Positions 43,116-51,689 of a DNA stretch of 64,000 nt are shown here, piece after piece. The position numbers were made by a program, and so were the translations under genes. Positions within the stretch are counted from its first letter, which is position 1. The number at the start of each line of letters is the position of its first letter. A model generated the notes under the pieces. That model worked only from the letters and a program-made list of their open reading frames with translations, did not search any database and was not told where the DNA came from. Source of the DNA: JBBSDP01 sp038240605 (lineage in GTDB: Bacteria > Planctomycetota > Phycisphaerae > Tepidisphaerales > Tepidisphaeraceae); contig JBBSDP010000002.1 of assembly GCA_038240605.1 (NCBI GenBank), forward strand, positions 1 through 64,000. The letters are read 5' to 3'.

Positions 43116-44641
43116 GGCGCTGACTCCGCCATTGACGTCGTCGTCTTCTGCTGCTTGCCCGACCCCTTCTCGAGCTTCTCGCGCACCAGCGGCGCGTACG
43201 GCGCATACCCCTGGCAAAGCGCCAATGAGTCCGCGACCGAATACTGCTCGTGCTCCTGCATGCTCCGCAGCAGCCGTCGAATCCCCAGCGCCCTCCAGCG
43301 CCGCTGCCGCACCCCATCCACATCGATCAACACCGGATCCGGCCCGCGTTTATCATCCGGTCGGACGATCCAGTTGCTCGCCTTGGCGTCGAAGTGGGCA
43401 AAGCCAAACTCGTCGATCTTCCGCAGCAGTCGCCCAACGCGACGGAAGAGCAAATCGCGCTGCGATTGCTCCATCCCGTCCAGGTTCGCGCGACGCAGCG
43501 TCGTACCCGGCACGCATTCGAAGATCACCAGGTTGTCCGCCACGTACCCCAGCACCCGCTTCTCCAGGAGCAGCAGCGGCCAGGCGGTGGGCAGGTTACG
43601 GCCCACCAGCTTCCACGCCTTGTACCACGCCCGCCGTGCCCGCGCCCCGCGGCCGATCTCGTTGAGGTAGCGATACCAGTAGCGACGCCGGGGCCGCTTC
43701 ACAACCACTTCTAGCGGCCGACCTCCCAGCACAATCTCACCGCGCAACACGTCGCCGCTGGGGCTGCGCTTGATCACCGTGAGGTGATCCGCCTCGATGC
43801 GCATCAGCAGATCGGGGATCGCCGCCGTCCAGTCGCGCTCTTCGAACTGGATCGCGCTCGCCGCCGACCAGCGCCGTGGGTGCTTCTCCTGCTTGAAGAA
43901 CGCGCCCGTCCATCCATTGACCTCGAGCCGGCCGAAATAACGGTTCTCCCCCGTCGCCCGCTCCACCAGCCCGCGCGCCAGCCGGCGGGTCACCGGGTTG
44001 CGCCGTGGCGGCGGACCGCCCGGCCCCAACTCGTACCAGCCGCGCAACAGATCAGTCCGCGTTGCGTAACGGCCGACGCTGTGACCGAGGAGTAGCAGGT
44101 GTTCCAACCGTAGCCCGTCTTTCTGCACCGCATACGCATCGAGCAAATAGAGCCGGCCATCGTGAACGAGGAAGTTCCCCAGGTGCAGGTCTTCGTGGCC
44201 GAGGTTCGTCAGCGCCAATTGCTTCACGATCGAGCGCACCTCGGCGGCAAGCTTGAGATGATCCGGGATCGGATCGCCGCGCAGCTCCAGGTCGTTGAGC
44301 ACCTGATCCAGCTGCACCGAAGGTTCGATCGCCTCCAGGATCACCGCGTCACCCACCTGATCCTTCAGCCGAAATCCCAGCAGCGCCGCCACGGCGCGCG
44401 GAGCGGGAATCGAAGCCTTCTGAAGCCACTGGAGCCGGGTGAATTCCCACATCGCCGGGCTGCCGCGCGTGAGTCGCCGGAACCCGTCTCGAAATCCGCC
44501 CTTGGGATAAAACTTCAGGTAATAAGCCCGCCCGTCGTGTTCGAAGCGCCAGACCTGCCGGTACCCGCGATCCTTCACGAGCGTACCGATCCGGGGCAAA
44601 TCCCGGAGAGCCTTCTCCAGCGCAGCTTGCGACACGCACAC
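43112..44641 (-). CDS. protein with two LPS kinase-like (Kdo/WaaP) domains
   Basis: 509 residues if the GTG at 44641 is the start; GTG 44635 and a TTG at 44695 are alternatives, and no clear Shine-Dalgarno settles it. Domain 1 (about 15-215) has YLKFYPKGGFRDGFRR with the ATP Lys and the catalytic loop NLGHEDLHLGNFLV. Domain 2 (about 275-480) has VVVKRPRRRYWYRYLNE and GFAHFDAKASNWIV followed by PVLIDVDGVR. Both keep the HxD...N pattern of sugar kinases that phosphorylate LPS core. Tandem fusion of two such domains is uncommon. It overlaps the GT9 gene by 4 bases. Confidence 0.78.
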   Translation of the reverse strand: MCVSQAALEKALRDLPRIGTLVKDRGYRQVWRFEHDGRAYYLKFYPKGGFRDGFRRLTRGSPAMWEFTRLQWLQKASIPAPRAVAALLGFRLKDQVGDAVILEAIEPSVQLDQVLNDLELRGDPIPDHLKLAAEVRSIVKQLALTNLGHEDLHLGNFLVHDGRLYLLDAYAVQKDGLRLEHLLLLGHSVGRYATRTDLLRGWYELGPGGPPPRRNPVTRRLARGLVERATGENRYFGRLEVNGWTGAFFKQEKHPRRWSAASAIQFEERDWTAAIPDLLMRIEADHLTVIKRSPSGDVLRGEIVLGGRPLEVVVKRPRRRYWYRYLNEIGRGARARRAWYKAWKLVGRNLPTAWPLLLLEKRVLGYVADNLVIFECVPGTTLRRANLDGMEQSQRDLLFRRVGRLLRKIDEFGFAHFDAKASNWIVRPDDKRGPDPVLIDVDGVRQRRWRALGIRRLLRSMQEHEQYSVADSLALCQGYAPYAPLVREKLEKGSGKQQKTTTSMAESAP

Positions 44642-44719
44642 GAGTATAGGAGAACAGCCGCAAATCCGAAAACGCCCCCTCGCCCACTCCCCCAATTCAT
44701 CGCCCCCGCACCAGACAAC

Positions 44720-45553
44720 TTACTTCCCACAGAAATCGACCAGTCGTGCGATCTCGCTCCGCAAATCCTTGCGATGCACGACGAAGTCCACGAACCCATG
44801 TTCCTCCAGAAACTCCGATCGCTGAAATCCCTCCGGCAGCTCCACCTTGATCGTGTTCCAGATCGTCCGCGGCCCCGCGAAGCCGACCAGGGCCTTGGGC
44901 TCGGCGATGATGAAGTCTCCCAGCATCGCAAAACTTGCCGTCACGCCACCCGTCGTCGGGTCCGCCAGCAGGCTGATGAACAATCCCCCGGCGTCATCCA
45001 GCCGTGCCAGCGCCGCGCTCGTCTTCGCCATCTGCATCAGCGACAGTGCCGACTCCTGCATCCGCGCGCCGCCGGAGCAGCTCACGATCAGGAGCGGAAG
45101 CTTTTCATCCGCCGCTTCCTCGATCGTGCGCGTGATCTTCTCCCCCACCACGCTCCCCATCGAGCCCATCATGAAGGTCGGGTCCATTACCGCCATCATC
45201 ATCGGACGGCCCTTGATGAACCCCTTCCCGCAGACAACCGCATCCGCGTTTCCGGTGCGCTTGCGCTCGTCGCGCAGCCGATCCTTGTACGCCTTCTTGT
45301 CCATAAACTTGAGCGGATCGACCGGCTCCAAATCATCGTGCCGCTCTTCAAAGCTCCCCGGATCGACGATCAGCTCGATGCGCGTCCGCGCGCTCACGCG
45401 AAAGTGATACTGGCAACCCGGACAGACGTGCAGCGCCTCTTCGACCACCTTGCGGAACAGCATGTCCCCGCAATCCGGGCAGCGCAGCCACAGCCCTTCA
45501 GGTACCCCCTCTTTGTGAAGCTTCACCGGCTCATTGGAAGTTTGCTCGGCCAT
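44720..45553 (-). CDS. accD: acetyl-CoA carboxylase carboxyltransferase subunit beta
   Basis: 277 residues from ATG 45553. A four-Cys zinc finger (CPDC at about 25 and CPGC at about 44) precedes the carboxyltransferase domain: GKGFIKGRPMMMAVMDPTFM, MGSMGSVVGEKITR, IVSCSGGARMQESALSLMQM and GPRTIWNTIKVELPEGFQ. It transfers the carboxyl group from biotin to acetyl-CoA to make malonyl-CoA, the first step of fatty acid synthesis, with AccA, which is not in this window. It lies 17 bases after rpe. Confidence 0.94.
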   Translation of the reverse strand: MAEQTSNEPVKLHKEGVPEGLWLRCPDCGDMLFRKVVEEALHVCPGCQYHFRVSARTRIELIVDPGSFEERHDDLEPVDPLKFMDKKAYKDRLRDERKRTGNADAVVCGKGFIKGRPMMMAVMDPTFMMGSMGSVVGEKITRTIEEAADEKLPLLIVSCSGGARMQESALSLMQMAKTSAALARLDDAGGLFISLLADPTTGGVTASFAMLGDFIIAEPKALVGFAGPRTIWNTIKVELPEGFQRSEFLEEHGFVDFVVHRKDLRSEIARLVDFCGK

Positions 45554-45570
45554 GGGCGGATACTCCGCTA

Positions 45571-46239
45571 TCAAAGCTTCTCCCGCAACTCCGCAATCGC
45601 CGCCGCGCGATCGGATCGATCGAAAATAGCACTCGCCACCACAAACCAATCCACCCCCGCATCCCGCGCTGCCCCGATCGTCTCGTGATTGATTCCCCCA
45701 TCGATCTGAAGCCGTTGATCCGCCCTGAGCCGTTTCTTGATCGCCCGTGCCTTGGGCAGCGACTCCGGCATAAACTTCTGCCCCGAGAATCCCGGCACCA
45801 CGCTCATTACCAGCACCAGGTCCACCGCTTCGATCACCGGCCAGATCGCCTCCACCGGCGTCGCCGGCCGCAGCGTCACCCCCACCCGGCTCCCGGTCTT
45901 CCGCAGCTCGCGCAACACGCCCACCGGATCCGCCGTTTCCTCGATGTGAAACGTCAGGTTCTGCGCCCCGGCCTTCACGATCGGCGGCCCATACCGCAAC
46001 GGCTCGGAGATCATCAGGTGCGCATCGAAAAACGCATCCGTCACCTTCCGCGCCCCCTCGATGACATGCGGCCCGAAGCTGATGTTCGGCACGAAGTGCC
46101 CGTCCATCACATCCAGGTGCAGAAAATCCGCCCCCGCGCGTAACACATCCTCAATCTCCGCCCCTAACCGAGAAAAATCCGCCGACAAAATCGAAGCAGC
46201 AATCAGCGGCACGGACGTGTCAAACGGATTCGCGATCAT
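45571..46239 (-). CDS. rpe: ribulose-phosphate 3-epimerase
   Basis: 222 residues. Motifs: LIAASILSADFSRLGAEIE, FLHLDVMDGHFVPNISFGP, VLVMSVVPGFSGQKF (the usual NPGFGGQ is changed to VPGFSGQ) and RLQIDGGINHETI. It interconverts ribulose-5-phosphate and xylulose-5-phosphate in the pentose phosphate or Calvin cycles. Catalytic Asp residues are kept. The gene is followed by accD and preceded by about 115 bases of repeat-rich sequence. Confidence 0.94.
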   Translation of the reverse strand: MIANPFDTSVPLIAASILSADFSRLGAEIEDVLRAGADFLHLDVMDGHFVPNISFGPHVIEGARKVTDAFFDAHLMISEPLRYGPPIVKAGAQNLTFHIEETADPVGVLRELRKTGSRVGVTLRPATPVEAIWPVIEAVDLVLVMSVVPGFSGQKFMPESLPKARAIKKRLRADQRLQIDGGINHETIGAARDAGVDWFVVASAIFDRSDRAAAIAELREKL

Positions 46240-46265
46240 GAACTGGTCTTCCGCCTACGAGCCAC

Positions 46266-46353
46266 CGGCTACTGCTTACTGGATACTGACTACTGTCTAA
46301 TGGCTACTGGCTACTCGAATCTAACAACGGACACTTGACCACTGACCACTGAC
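46266..46353. repeat. degenerate short repeats between pgk and rpe
   Basis: A region of repeated CTACTG and GACCACT units (for example GGCTACTGGCTACT and GACCACTGACCACTGA). It has no open frame and no hairpin. This is low-complexity sequence typical of intergenic repeats in planctomycetes, with no role shown. Confidence 0.6.
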
Positions 46354-46354
46354 A

Positions 46355-47539
46355 TCAATCCAGGATATCCAACGTGGAAAAATGCCCGCTCTCCAAAAAC
46401 TCCAGCGACGCCCCGCCGCCCGTACTGACATGGCTGACCTGGTCGGCGAGTCCCATCTGCTCGATCGCCGCCGCGCTGTCCCCGCCGCCGATGATGCTGA
46501 TCGCGCCGTGCTTCCGCGTCGCCTCCGCCACGGCTCGCGCCACGGCCCGTGTCCCCTCCGCGAACGGCTTCTTCTCGAACACGCCCATCGGTCCATTCCA
46601 GATGATCGTCTTCGCGCTGGCAATGCGGTCGGCGTATATCGCTCGCGTCTTCGGCCCGATGTCGAACCCTTCCAGGTCGGCGGGGATATCCCCTTCCACG
46701 ATCTGGGTCTGAGCCGTGTCGGTCATCTCACTGGCGACGACGTTATCGACCGGCAGCTTGATCTTGCCGCCCGCCCGCGCGAGCAACTGGCGGGCGAGGT
46801 CTACCTTGTCGCGTTCGACGAGGCTCTTGCCCACCTGTTTCCCCTGGGCGAGGAAGAACGTGTAGGCCATCGCCCCGCCGATCAGCAGTTCGTCGGCCTT
46901 GGTGAGAAGTTGTTCGATCACGTTGATCTTGTCGGAGACCTTGGCGCCGCCGAGGATCGCGATGAACGGACGAGCCGGATGGGTGATCGCCTCGCCGAGG
47001 AACTTGAGTTCCTTCTCGATGAGCATCCCGATCGCCCGCGGCTTGCCCTGGAGCGCCTGCGGCACGCCGAACGTGCTGGCATGCTCGCGGTGGGCGGTGC
47101 CGAAGGCATCGTTGATGTAAACCTCGCCGAGTTTGGCGAGCTGAGCGCAGAAGTTCGGTTCGTTCTTCTCTTCTTCCTTATGGAAGCGGAGGTTCTCGAG
47201 GAGGAGCACATCGCCATCCTTGAGTTGATGCGCCATCTGCTCCACCGCCGGTCCGATGCTCGCCTGGGCGAACGCGACCGGCTTCCCGAGCAACTTCGAC
47301 AACCGATCCGCCGCCGGCCCCAGCGAATATTTCGGCTCCGGCCCACCCTTGGGCCGTCCCAGGTGGGACATGAGGATGAGCCGTCCGCCCCGATCCAGCA
47401 CGCTCTTGATCGTCGGCAGCGCCTGCGCGATCCGCCGATCATCCGTGATCCGCCCTCTTTCGAGCGGCACGTTAAAGTCCACGCGCATCAGCACCCGCTT
47501 GCCCCGCACATCCAATTCGTTCACGCTTTTCTTTGCCAT
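46355..47539 (-). CDS. pgk: phosphoglycerate kinase
   Basis: 394 residues. Substrate-binding VLMRVDFNVPLERGRITDDR and SHLGRPKGGPEPKYSL, then LLLENLRFHKEEEKNEPNFC, AILGGAKVSDKINVIEQLL, NGPMGVFEKKPFAEGT and GGGDSAAAIEQMGLADQVSH, then VSTGGGASLEFLE. All the expected glycolytic residues are present. It transfers phosphate between 1,3-bisphosphoglycerate and ADP. It is not linked to other glycolytic genes in the window. Confidence 0.96.
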   Translation of the reverse strand: MAKKSVNELDVRGKRVLMRVDFNVPLERGRITDDRRIAQALPTIKSVLDRGGRLILMSHLGRPKGGPEPKYSLGPAADRLSKLLGKPVAFAQASIGPAVEQMAHQLKDGDVLLLENLRFHKEEEKNEPNFCAQLAKLGEVYINDAFGTAHREHASTFGVPQALQGKPRAIGMLIEKELKFLGEAITHPARPFIAILGGAKVSDKINVIEQLLTKADELLIGGAMAYTFFLAQGKQVGKSLVERDKVDLARQLLARAGGKIKLPVDNVVASEMTDTAQTQIVEGDIPADLEGFDIGPKTRAIYADRIASAKTIIWNGPMGVFEKKPFAEGTRAVARAVAEATRKHGAISIIGGGDSAAAIEQMGLADQVSHVSTGGGASLEFLESGHFSTLDILD

Positions 47540-47647
47540 CGGATTCTTCCATTAAAACCCATATTTCAAGGTCAACATCCACATTTCAACCAAGCCGGCG
47601 ATGCTAAGGCGTCACCTCCGCAAGTCAAGAATTTGGAGTTTATTAGA

Positions 47648-47690
47648 GTTCAGGGTTCGGGGTTCGGGGTTCGGGGTTCGGGGTTCAGGG
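47648..47690. repeat. tandem 7-bp repeat (TTCGGGG)
   Basis: Four TTCGGGG units flanked by TTCAGGG variants, directly upstream of pgk. Related units (GTTCAGGG, GTTCGATG) occur at 60682-60780. No hairpin is formed. It is a simple-sequence repeat with no demonstrated role. Confidence 0.7.
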
Positions 47691-47766
47691 TAAGACATCG
47701 AATTCAGGATGTTGGACGTTCGTCTTCTCCCAGCACCCGCGCGACTGACGGTCCGCAAAAGGGGTC

Positions 47767-47834
47767 AGGTCCGGAAAAGGAAAGGGGGAAAAGGAAAGGG
47801 GTCATAAGCCTTTTATAATGTTGAGTCCGGAAAA
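47767..47834. repeat. RAYT-associated repeat, degenerate copy
   Basis: Contains GGTCCGGAAAAGG, GGGGTCATAAGCCTTTTATA and another GTCCGGAAAAG. This matches the repeat that precedes the RAYT transposase at 49579-49692, with one T for C change, so it is a second copy about 1.8 kb away. Confidence 0.7.
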
Positions 47835-47946
47835 GACTGTCATGGACGAATCGGGCGATGTTCAATAGCGCATAGATTCTACGTCGCCGTCGGCGGACGC
47901 TTTTACGAGATCAAAGTCATGGTGAAGCATTCGGGGGAATTCAACA

Positions 47947-47983
47947 GGGACGCAGCTATTTTTCAATAATCTAGCTGCGTCCC
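47947..47983. repeat. hairpin element with 12-bp stem
   Basis: GGGACGCAGCTA (47947-47958) pairs perfectly with 47972-47983 around a 13-base AT-rich loop. It lies exactly where a sensor-like gene on the minus strand is cut off. REP-like repeats mobilised by RAYT often look like this; insertion is inferred. Confidence 0.65.
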
Positions 47984-48328
47984 CGTTGATCTCCCCAAGG
48001 TTTGAAACGCCGGCAGGCGGCTGCGCGCCGGATCGTCCAGATCCTTTCGACCGCAGCGAAGGCGCGACAGGTTCAGCTGGTTGATCGCCGGCGGAAGGTC
48101 CATCAGCCGATCGAGGTGGTCTTCGATCCGCTGGTGAATCTGCCGGGTGTTTTCGCTGGCGAATTCATTGGCCGTGCGGCGTCCGGTGGTGTAGGCCCGC
48201 GCAGTAAGCACCGACGCCAGCGCAAGCATCGGTGCCACCACCGCCACCGGGAGGATCCAGCGAATCGACAGACCTGAACGCCACGTTTTCAATTTGGCAC
48301 CCCTTGGGGCGCCGGCTCTCGAAGACAT
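47984..48328 (-). pseudogene. 5' fragment of a membrane sensor (adenylate cyclase-like N-terminus)
   Basis: The protein begins MSSRAGAPRGAKLK, then one membrane helix (WILPVAVVAPMLALASVLTA), then the start of an extracellular sensor domain: FASENTRQIHQRIEDHLDRL, DLPPAINQLNLSRLR and PAFQTLG. This resembles the start of planctomycete and cyanobacterial adenylate/guanylate cyclases, whose sensor and catalytic domains should follow. After PAFQTLG the sequence runs into the hairpin element and a stop, so the rest is missing. It is broken, with ATG 48328 as the original start. The flanking bases 47835-47946 and 48329-48498 show no gene. Confidence 0.6.
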
Positions 48329-48498
48329 TGCTTCTCGCACGAGTTTCTTCGAAACGAAGCGAAAGGCGAATTCTTACGATGTCGCGCAACATTCGGCCAT
48401 CCTGTCCCTCTATTCCCAATGATCCGCATCGCTTGAAATTCATGCCCCTTTTTGAATAATCGAGTCACGGGGAAGCCAATTCGGGAAGTGGAGAATCG

Positions 48499-49575
48499 AT
48501 GAGAATCATTTCACTCTGCCTTGCCGTTATTGTGCTCGCGGCGGCGACAACCGCGCGGGCGGCGAAATTCGATACCCTGATCGACTTCGGCGACAGCCTG
48601 AGCGACATCGGAAATGACCTCTCGATCACCTTCGGCAGCGCGCCCGGCGCGCCCGGCTATTACCAGGGACGCTTCTCCAACGGGCCGATCTGGGTCGATC
48701 AACTTGCCAAGCGGCTCAATCTCGCCGCCCCGAAGCCCAGTGCCAGCAAAGGAAATGATTACGCTTACGGCGGGGTAACGACCGGAACCGGTTCGACCGT
48801 CCTGAATCCCAACGGGTTCATCAAGATCCGGGCGCCCAATATTGAAACGCAGGTCACGAATTGGGCCAAGGACAACACCGCCACGAATTCTCAGTTGTTC
48901 ACACTGCTCGGCGGCGGTAACGACTTTTTCGCGGTAATCGACGGGTCCTCGAAGGTGACGGCCCAGAGTGTCGCCGACAATCTCCGCGATAGCATCCAGG
49001 CGCTTTACGATGATAAAGCGCGCAATGTGATCATCGGCAACCTGCCCGATCTGGGCCTCATCCCGCGCTACCTGAAGACGGCCAAGCAGGCGCAGGCCAC
49101 GAAGTTAACGGCCGATTTTAATACCGCTTTGACCAACGACCTCGATGCGCTGGTCAAGAAAGATGCCGGGCTCAATCTCTACCGGCTCGACTTGTACGAT
49201 CAGTTCAACAGCGTGATCAAGAATCCAAAGGCATACGGGTTGACCAACGTCACCGACGCCGCCTACACCGGCGATACCGACTATGCCGGAAAGGGAAAGG
49301 TCGTCGCCGCCGATCCGTCCAAATATCTGTTCTGGGATTCAGTCCATCCCACCACGGTCACGCAAGTGGGGATCGGAGATTTGGCTTTCGGGCTGCTGCC
49401 AGAACCGCAGGGCATCGCTTTGATCCTGGTCGGCGCCGTCGTGCTGCTTCGACGCCAACGCTGTCCCGAAGGGCAGCGTCGATTCGGGCGTGTGCGTGGG
49501 TTCGCGCACACTCATTTTAGTGAAAGCCCCACCGTAGCCGAGGGCAACTTTGGATTTTTTCCGTCACCTGAATGA
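48499..49575 (+). CDS. exported SGNH/GDSL lipase-esterase with PEP-CTERM-like signal and unusual tail
   Basis: 358 residues. A signal peptide (LAVIVLAAATTARA) leads into a GDSL hydrolase: FGDSLSDIGNDL with the Ser, GGGNDFFAVIDG with the Asn, and LFWDSVHPTTVTQ with the Asp-His pair. After residue 295, LLPEPQGIALILVGAVVLL and RRQR form a PEP-CTERM-type sorting signal. Another 40 residues follow (CPEGQRRFGRVRG to the end), which is abnormal, since such proteins normally stop soon after the RR. The tail DNA contains two perfect hairpins (49458-49479, 49490-49511), so the normal stop seems lost or the end is of repeat origin. Confidence 0.8.
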   Translation: MRIISLCLAVIVLAAATTARAAKFDTLIDFGDSLSDIGNDLSITFGSAPGAPGYYQGRFSNGPIWVDQLAKRLNLAAPKPSASKGNDYAYGGVTTGTGSTVLNPNGFIKIRAPNIETQVTNWAKDNTATNSQLFTLLGGGNDFFAVIDGSSKVTAQSVADNLRDSIQALYDDKARNVIIGNLPDLGLIPRYLKTAKQAQATKLTADFNTALTNDLDALVKKDAGLNLYRLDLYDQFNSVIKNPKAYGLTNVTDAAYTGDTDYAGKGKVVAADPSKYLFWDSVHPTTVTQVGIGDLAFGLLPEPQGIALILVGAVVLLRRQRCPEGQRRFGRVRGFAHTHFSESPTVAEGNFGFFPSPE

Positions 49576-49578
49576 TCC

Positions 49579-49692
49579 GGTCCGGAAAAGGGGCGGTCCG
49601 GAAAAGGGGTCGGTCCGGAAAAGGGTCCGGAAAAGGGGTCATAAGCCTTTTACAATGTGTCCGGAAAAGGGGTCATAAGCCTTTTACAATGT
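49579..49692 (+). repeat. RAYT-associated repeats, including a perfect tandem 34-bp unit
   Basis: Three short units of GGTCCGGAAAAGGG(G) (49579-49624) are followed by two identical, adjacent 34-base units at 49625-49658 and 49659-49692. Each unit runs GTCCGGAAAAGGGG, TCATAAGCC, then TTTTACAATGT. The RAYT transposase ATG is 24 bases further on. A degenerate copy lies at 47767-47834. The repeats are probably the substrate or flank of the transposase. Confidence 0.85.
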
Positions 49693-49716
49693 TGAGCTGT
49701 CTGCTATCATTCGGCG

Positions 49717-50409
49717 ATGGCGCGCAAACCCCGCTTCTCTCCCGGCGGCCTGGCGTATCACGTGATGAACCGCGTCGGTCCGAACCTCGAGCTCTTCCAG
49801 GACGCCGGCGATTACGAGGCCTTCGAGAAGGTGCTGCTCGAGGCGTTGAAGCGCGAGCCGAGGATGCGCCTGTGCGCCTATTGCCTGATGCCCAACCACT
49901 TTCACCTGGTCTTGTGGCCGAAGCGTGATGGGCAGTTGTCGCGCTTCATGCAATGGCTGAGCATGACCCACGCCGCACGCTGGCACGCCCATCGGCATAC
50001 CGGCGGGCGCGGTCACCTGTACCAGAGCCGGTTCCGCAGCTTCGCGGTCCAGCAGGACGATCATTTTCTGAACGTGTGTCGTTACGTAGAGCGAAACGCG
50101 TTGCGCGCCAGTCTCGTGAAGCGGGCCGAACGCTGGCGGTGGTGCTCGGCCTGGGTGCGCGGGGACCGCAAATCCGCAATCGGGGCGCAACTGGCCGCGT
50201 GGCCGGTGGAGCGGTCTCGGAACTGGGTGACGTGGCTGAATGAGCCGCAGACGGAGGCGGAATTGGCGGCGTTGCATCGGTCCCGCGATCGCGGGCGGCC
50301 GTACGGGGACGAACGATGGACCGCGACGACGGCGAAGCGCCTGGGCGCGGAAAGCTCGATCCGGCCCATCGGCCGGCCAAAGAAGAACGTCCGCCGTAAA
50401 CGCTTATGA
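49717..50409 (+). CDS. REP-associated tyrosine transposase (RAYT, Y1_Tnp domain)
   Basis: 230 residues. The HUH pair is in CAYCLMPNHFHLVLWPKR and the catalytic Tyr in NVCRYVERNALRASLV. The start PRFSPGGLAYHVMNR and the tail GRPKKNVRRKRL are typical of planctomycete RAYTs. RAYTs move single-stranded REP-like hairpins. The two perfect 34-bp repeats just upstream look like a recent expansion. No partner transposase or imperfect terminal repeat is visible, so it is a domesticated or repeat-mobilising gene rather than an insertion sequence. Confidence 0.9.
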   Translation: MARKPRFSPGGLAYHVMNRVGPNLELFQDAGDYEAFEKVLLEALKREPRMRLCAYCLMPNHFHLVLWPKRDGQLSRFMQWLSMTHAARWHAHRHTGGRGHLYQSRFRSFAVQQDDHFLNVCRYVERNALRASLVKRAERWRWCSAWVRGDRKSAIGAQLAAWPVERSRNWVTWLNEPQTEAELAALHRSRDRGRPYGDERWTATTAKRLGAESSIRPIGRPKKNVRRKRL

Positions 50410-50564
50410 CCGGCTCTTTAGTCCCTCTAAGGCGTGTCCCTCTGTTAACGCTTCGACGACGACATTACGATCGCCGCCGCATAACTTAGGGCCGACGTCG
50501 CTCGCTCGCCTTTGGTCGCATGAAACTTTCATTCACTGCGCCTCACCGGCTTGCCCAGCACACG

Positions 50565-50951
50565 ATGACGCCTTTGCATTTCACCGTACGACGAATACCG
50601 CTTCTGGCGATGTTCCTGATCGTATTGCCCGGGTGCGTCACCATCTACTCTTATAAACCGGTAGAGGTTTTTGTCGTGGACGCCGAGACGGGAAAGCCGG
50701 TCCCAGACGCAGATGTGCGTATTTGGCACGGAGACGACGTTCATCTCTGGAATCCTGCGCAGGTTCACGCAGTAACTGACGACCGCGGAAGGGCAAGGGT
50801 TAGGGTTGGCGCACGAGAAATGGGAATCGCGGGTGTCGCCTACTGGAGCGTTGGGGCGCGCAACTACGAAGGCGACTGGGGATTTGCGCCTGAAGGACGC
50901 CTATTCCAGACCGGTTCCGAAAACGGGAAGACATCCTTCCGAACGGCATGA
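50565..50951 (+). CDS. small lipoprotein of unknown function
   Basis: 128 residues from ATG 50565 (an ATG at 50520 adds 15 residues). The N-terminus MTPLHFTVRRIPLLAMFLIV ends in a lipobox LPGC, so it is likely lipid-anchored. Residues about 30-90 look like a short beta domain: VEVFVVDAETGKPVPDADVR then DDRGRARVRVG, resembling carboxypeptidase regulatory-like domains. The function is unknown. No close operon partner. The 110 bases before it (50410-50519) carry nothing recognised. Confidence 0.68.
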   Translation: MTPLHFTVRRIPLLAMFLIVLPGCVTIYSYKPVEVFVVDAETGKPVPDADVRIWHGDDVHLWNPAQVHAVTDDRGRARVRVGAREMGIAGVAYWSVGARNYEGDWGFAPEGRLFQTGSENGKTSFRTA

Positions 50952-51080
50952 TTGCGCACGTCAATCTGTTCGTCTGGGAACATCGAAATCTGAAACCCGC
51001 GACGGCAGAAAGCCACTGAAGGAAGGTATGACCTACGGGTGAAGCGACTCAATGAGCCGCAGACGAAAGCAGGGACCGCA

Positions 51081-51689
51081 ATGGAGCGCAAGCAAGCATC
51101 GTCGTTGCCGGCTACGGCTCGACGCAACATCGCGACCATCGCCGAGGTCGAACAGACGTTGCTCCGCCGGCGCAGCCCGGCGGAGCGGATGGGGCAGGCC
51201 GTCGCCCGGTTCTTCGGCAGCCTGCTGTTCATCGCCGCTCACGTCTTCTTCTTCACCTTCTGGATCATCATCAATACCGGAGGATTCAAAGGGATTAAGA
51301 CGTTTGATCCATATCCGTTCGCGTTCCTCTCGCTGATCGTCGGGATCGAATTCATCCTGCTGACGACCTTCGTGCTCTTAAATCAAAAACACCAGATCCG
51401 GCGTGAGGAACAGTGGTCGCACCTTCACCTGCAACTGAGCATGCTCACCGAGCAGGAAGTCACGAAGACCGTGCAGATGCTCAGCGCGCTATGCCGTCAA
51501 TCCGGGATTCGGGACGGGCTCAGCGAAAACGAATTAAAGGAGATGGCGATGCCGACCTCGGTGACGGCGTTCGTCGGGGAAATCGAAAAGTCGCGCGAAT
51601 CCGGGCTGGGTGCCGATGAGAAGATACTGAAGATGGAGAAAGACGCCGCTGAACGAAGCGAGAAAAAAGACGATGGCGATGGCCGATGA
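51081..51689 (+). CDS. DUF1003 family membrane protein
   Basis: 202 residues from ATG 51081 with AGGGA 5 bases upstream; GTG 51039 is an alternative. Two hydrophobic helices (LLFIAAHVFFFTFWIIINTG and FAFLSLIVGIEFILLTTFVL) and a flanking charged coiled-coil region match DUF1003. The family occurs in many bacteria without known function. The C-terminus is highly charged (EKKDDGDG). Confidence 0.87.
   Translation: MERKQASSLPATARRNIATIAEVEQTLLRRRSPAERMGQAVARFFGSLLFIAAHVFFFTFWIIINTGGFKGIKTFDPYPFAFLSLIVGIEFILLTTFVLLNQKHQIRREEQWSHLHLQLSMLTEQEVTKTVQMLSALCRQSGIRDGLSENELKEMAMPTSVTAFVGEIEKSRESGLGADEKILKMEKDAAERSEKKDDGDGR

Noticed and set aside
46382..47818. Long open frame opposite pgk (478 codons, plus strand)
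   Set aside because: It covers pgk in antisense and has no domain or ribosome-binding site; a GC-rich shadow frame.
47640..49700. CRISPR array considered for the repeats
   Set aside because: Repeats are tandem or degenerate without regular spacers, and no cas genes exist in the window.
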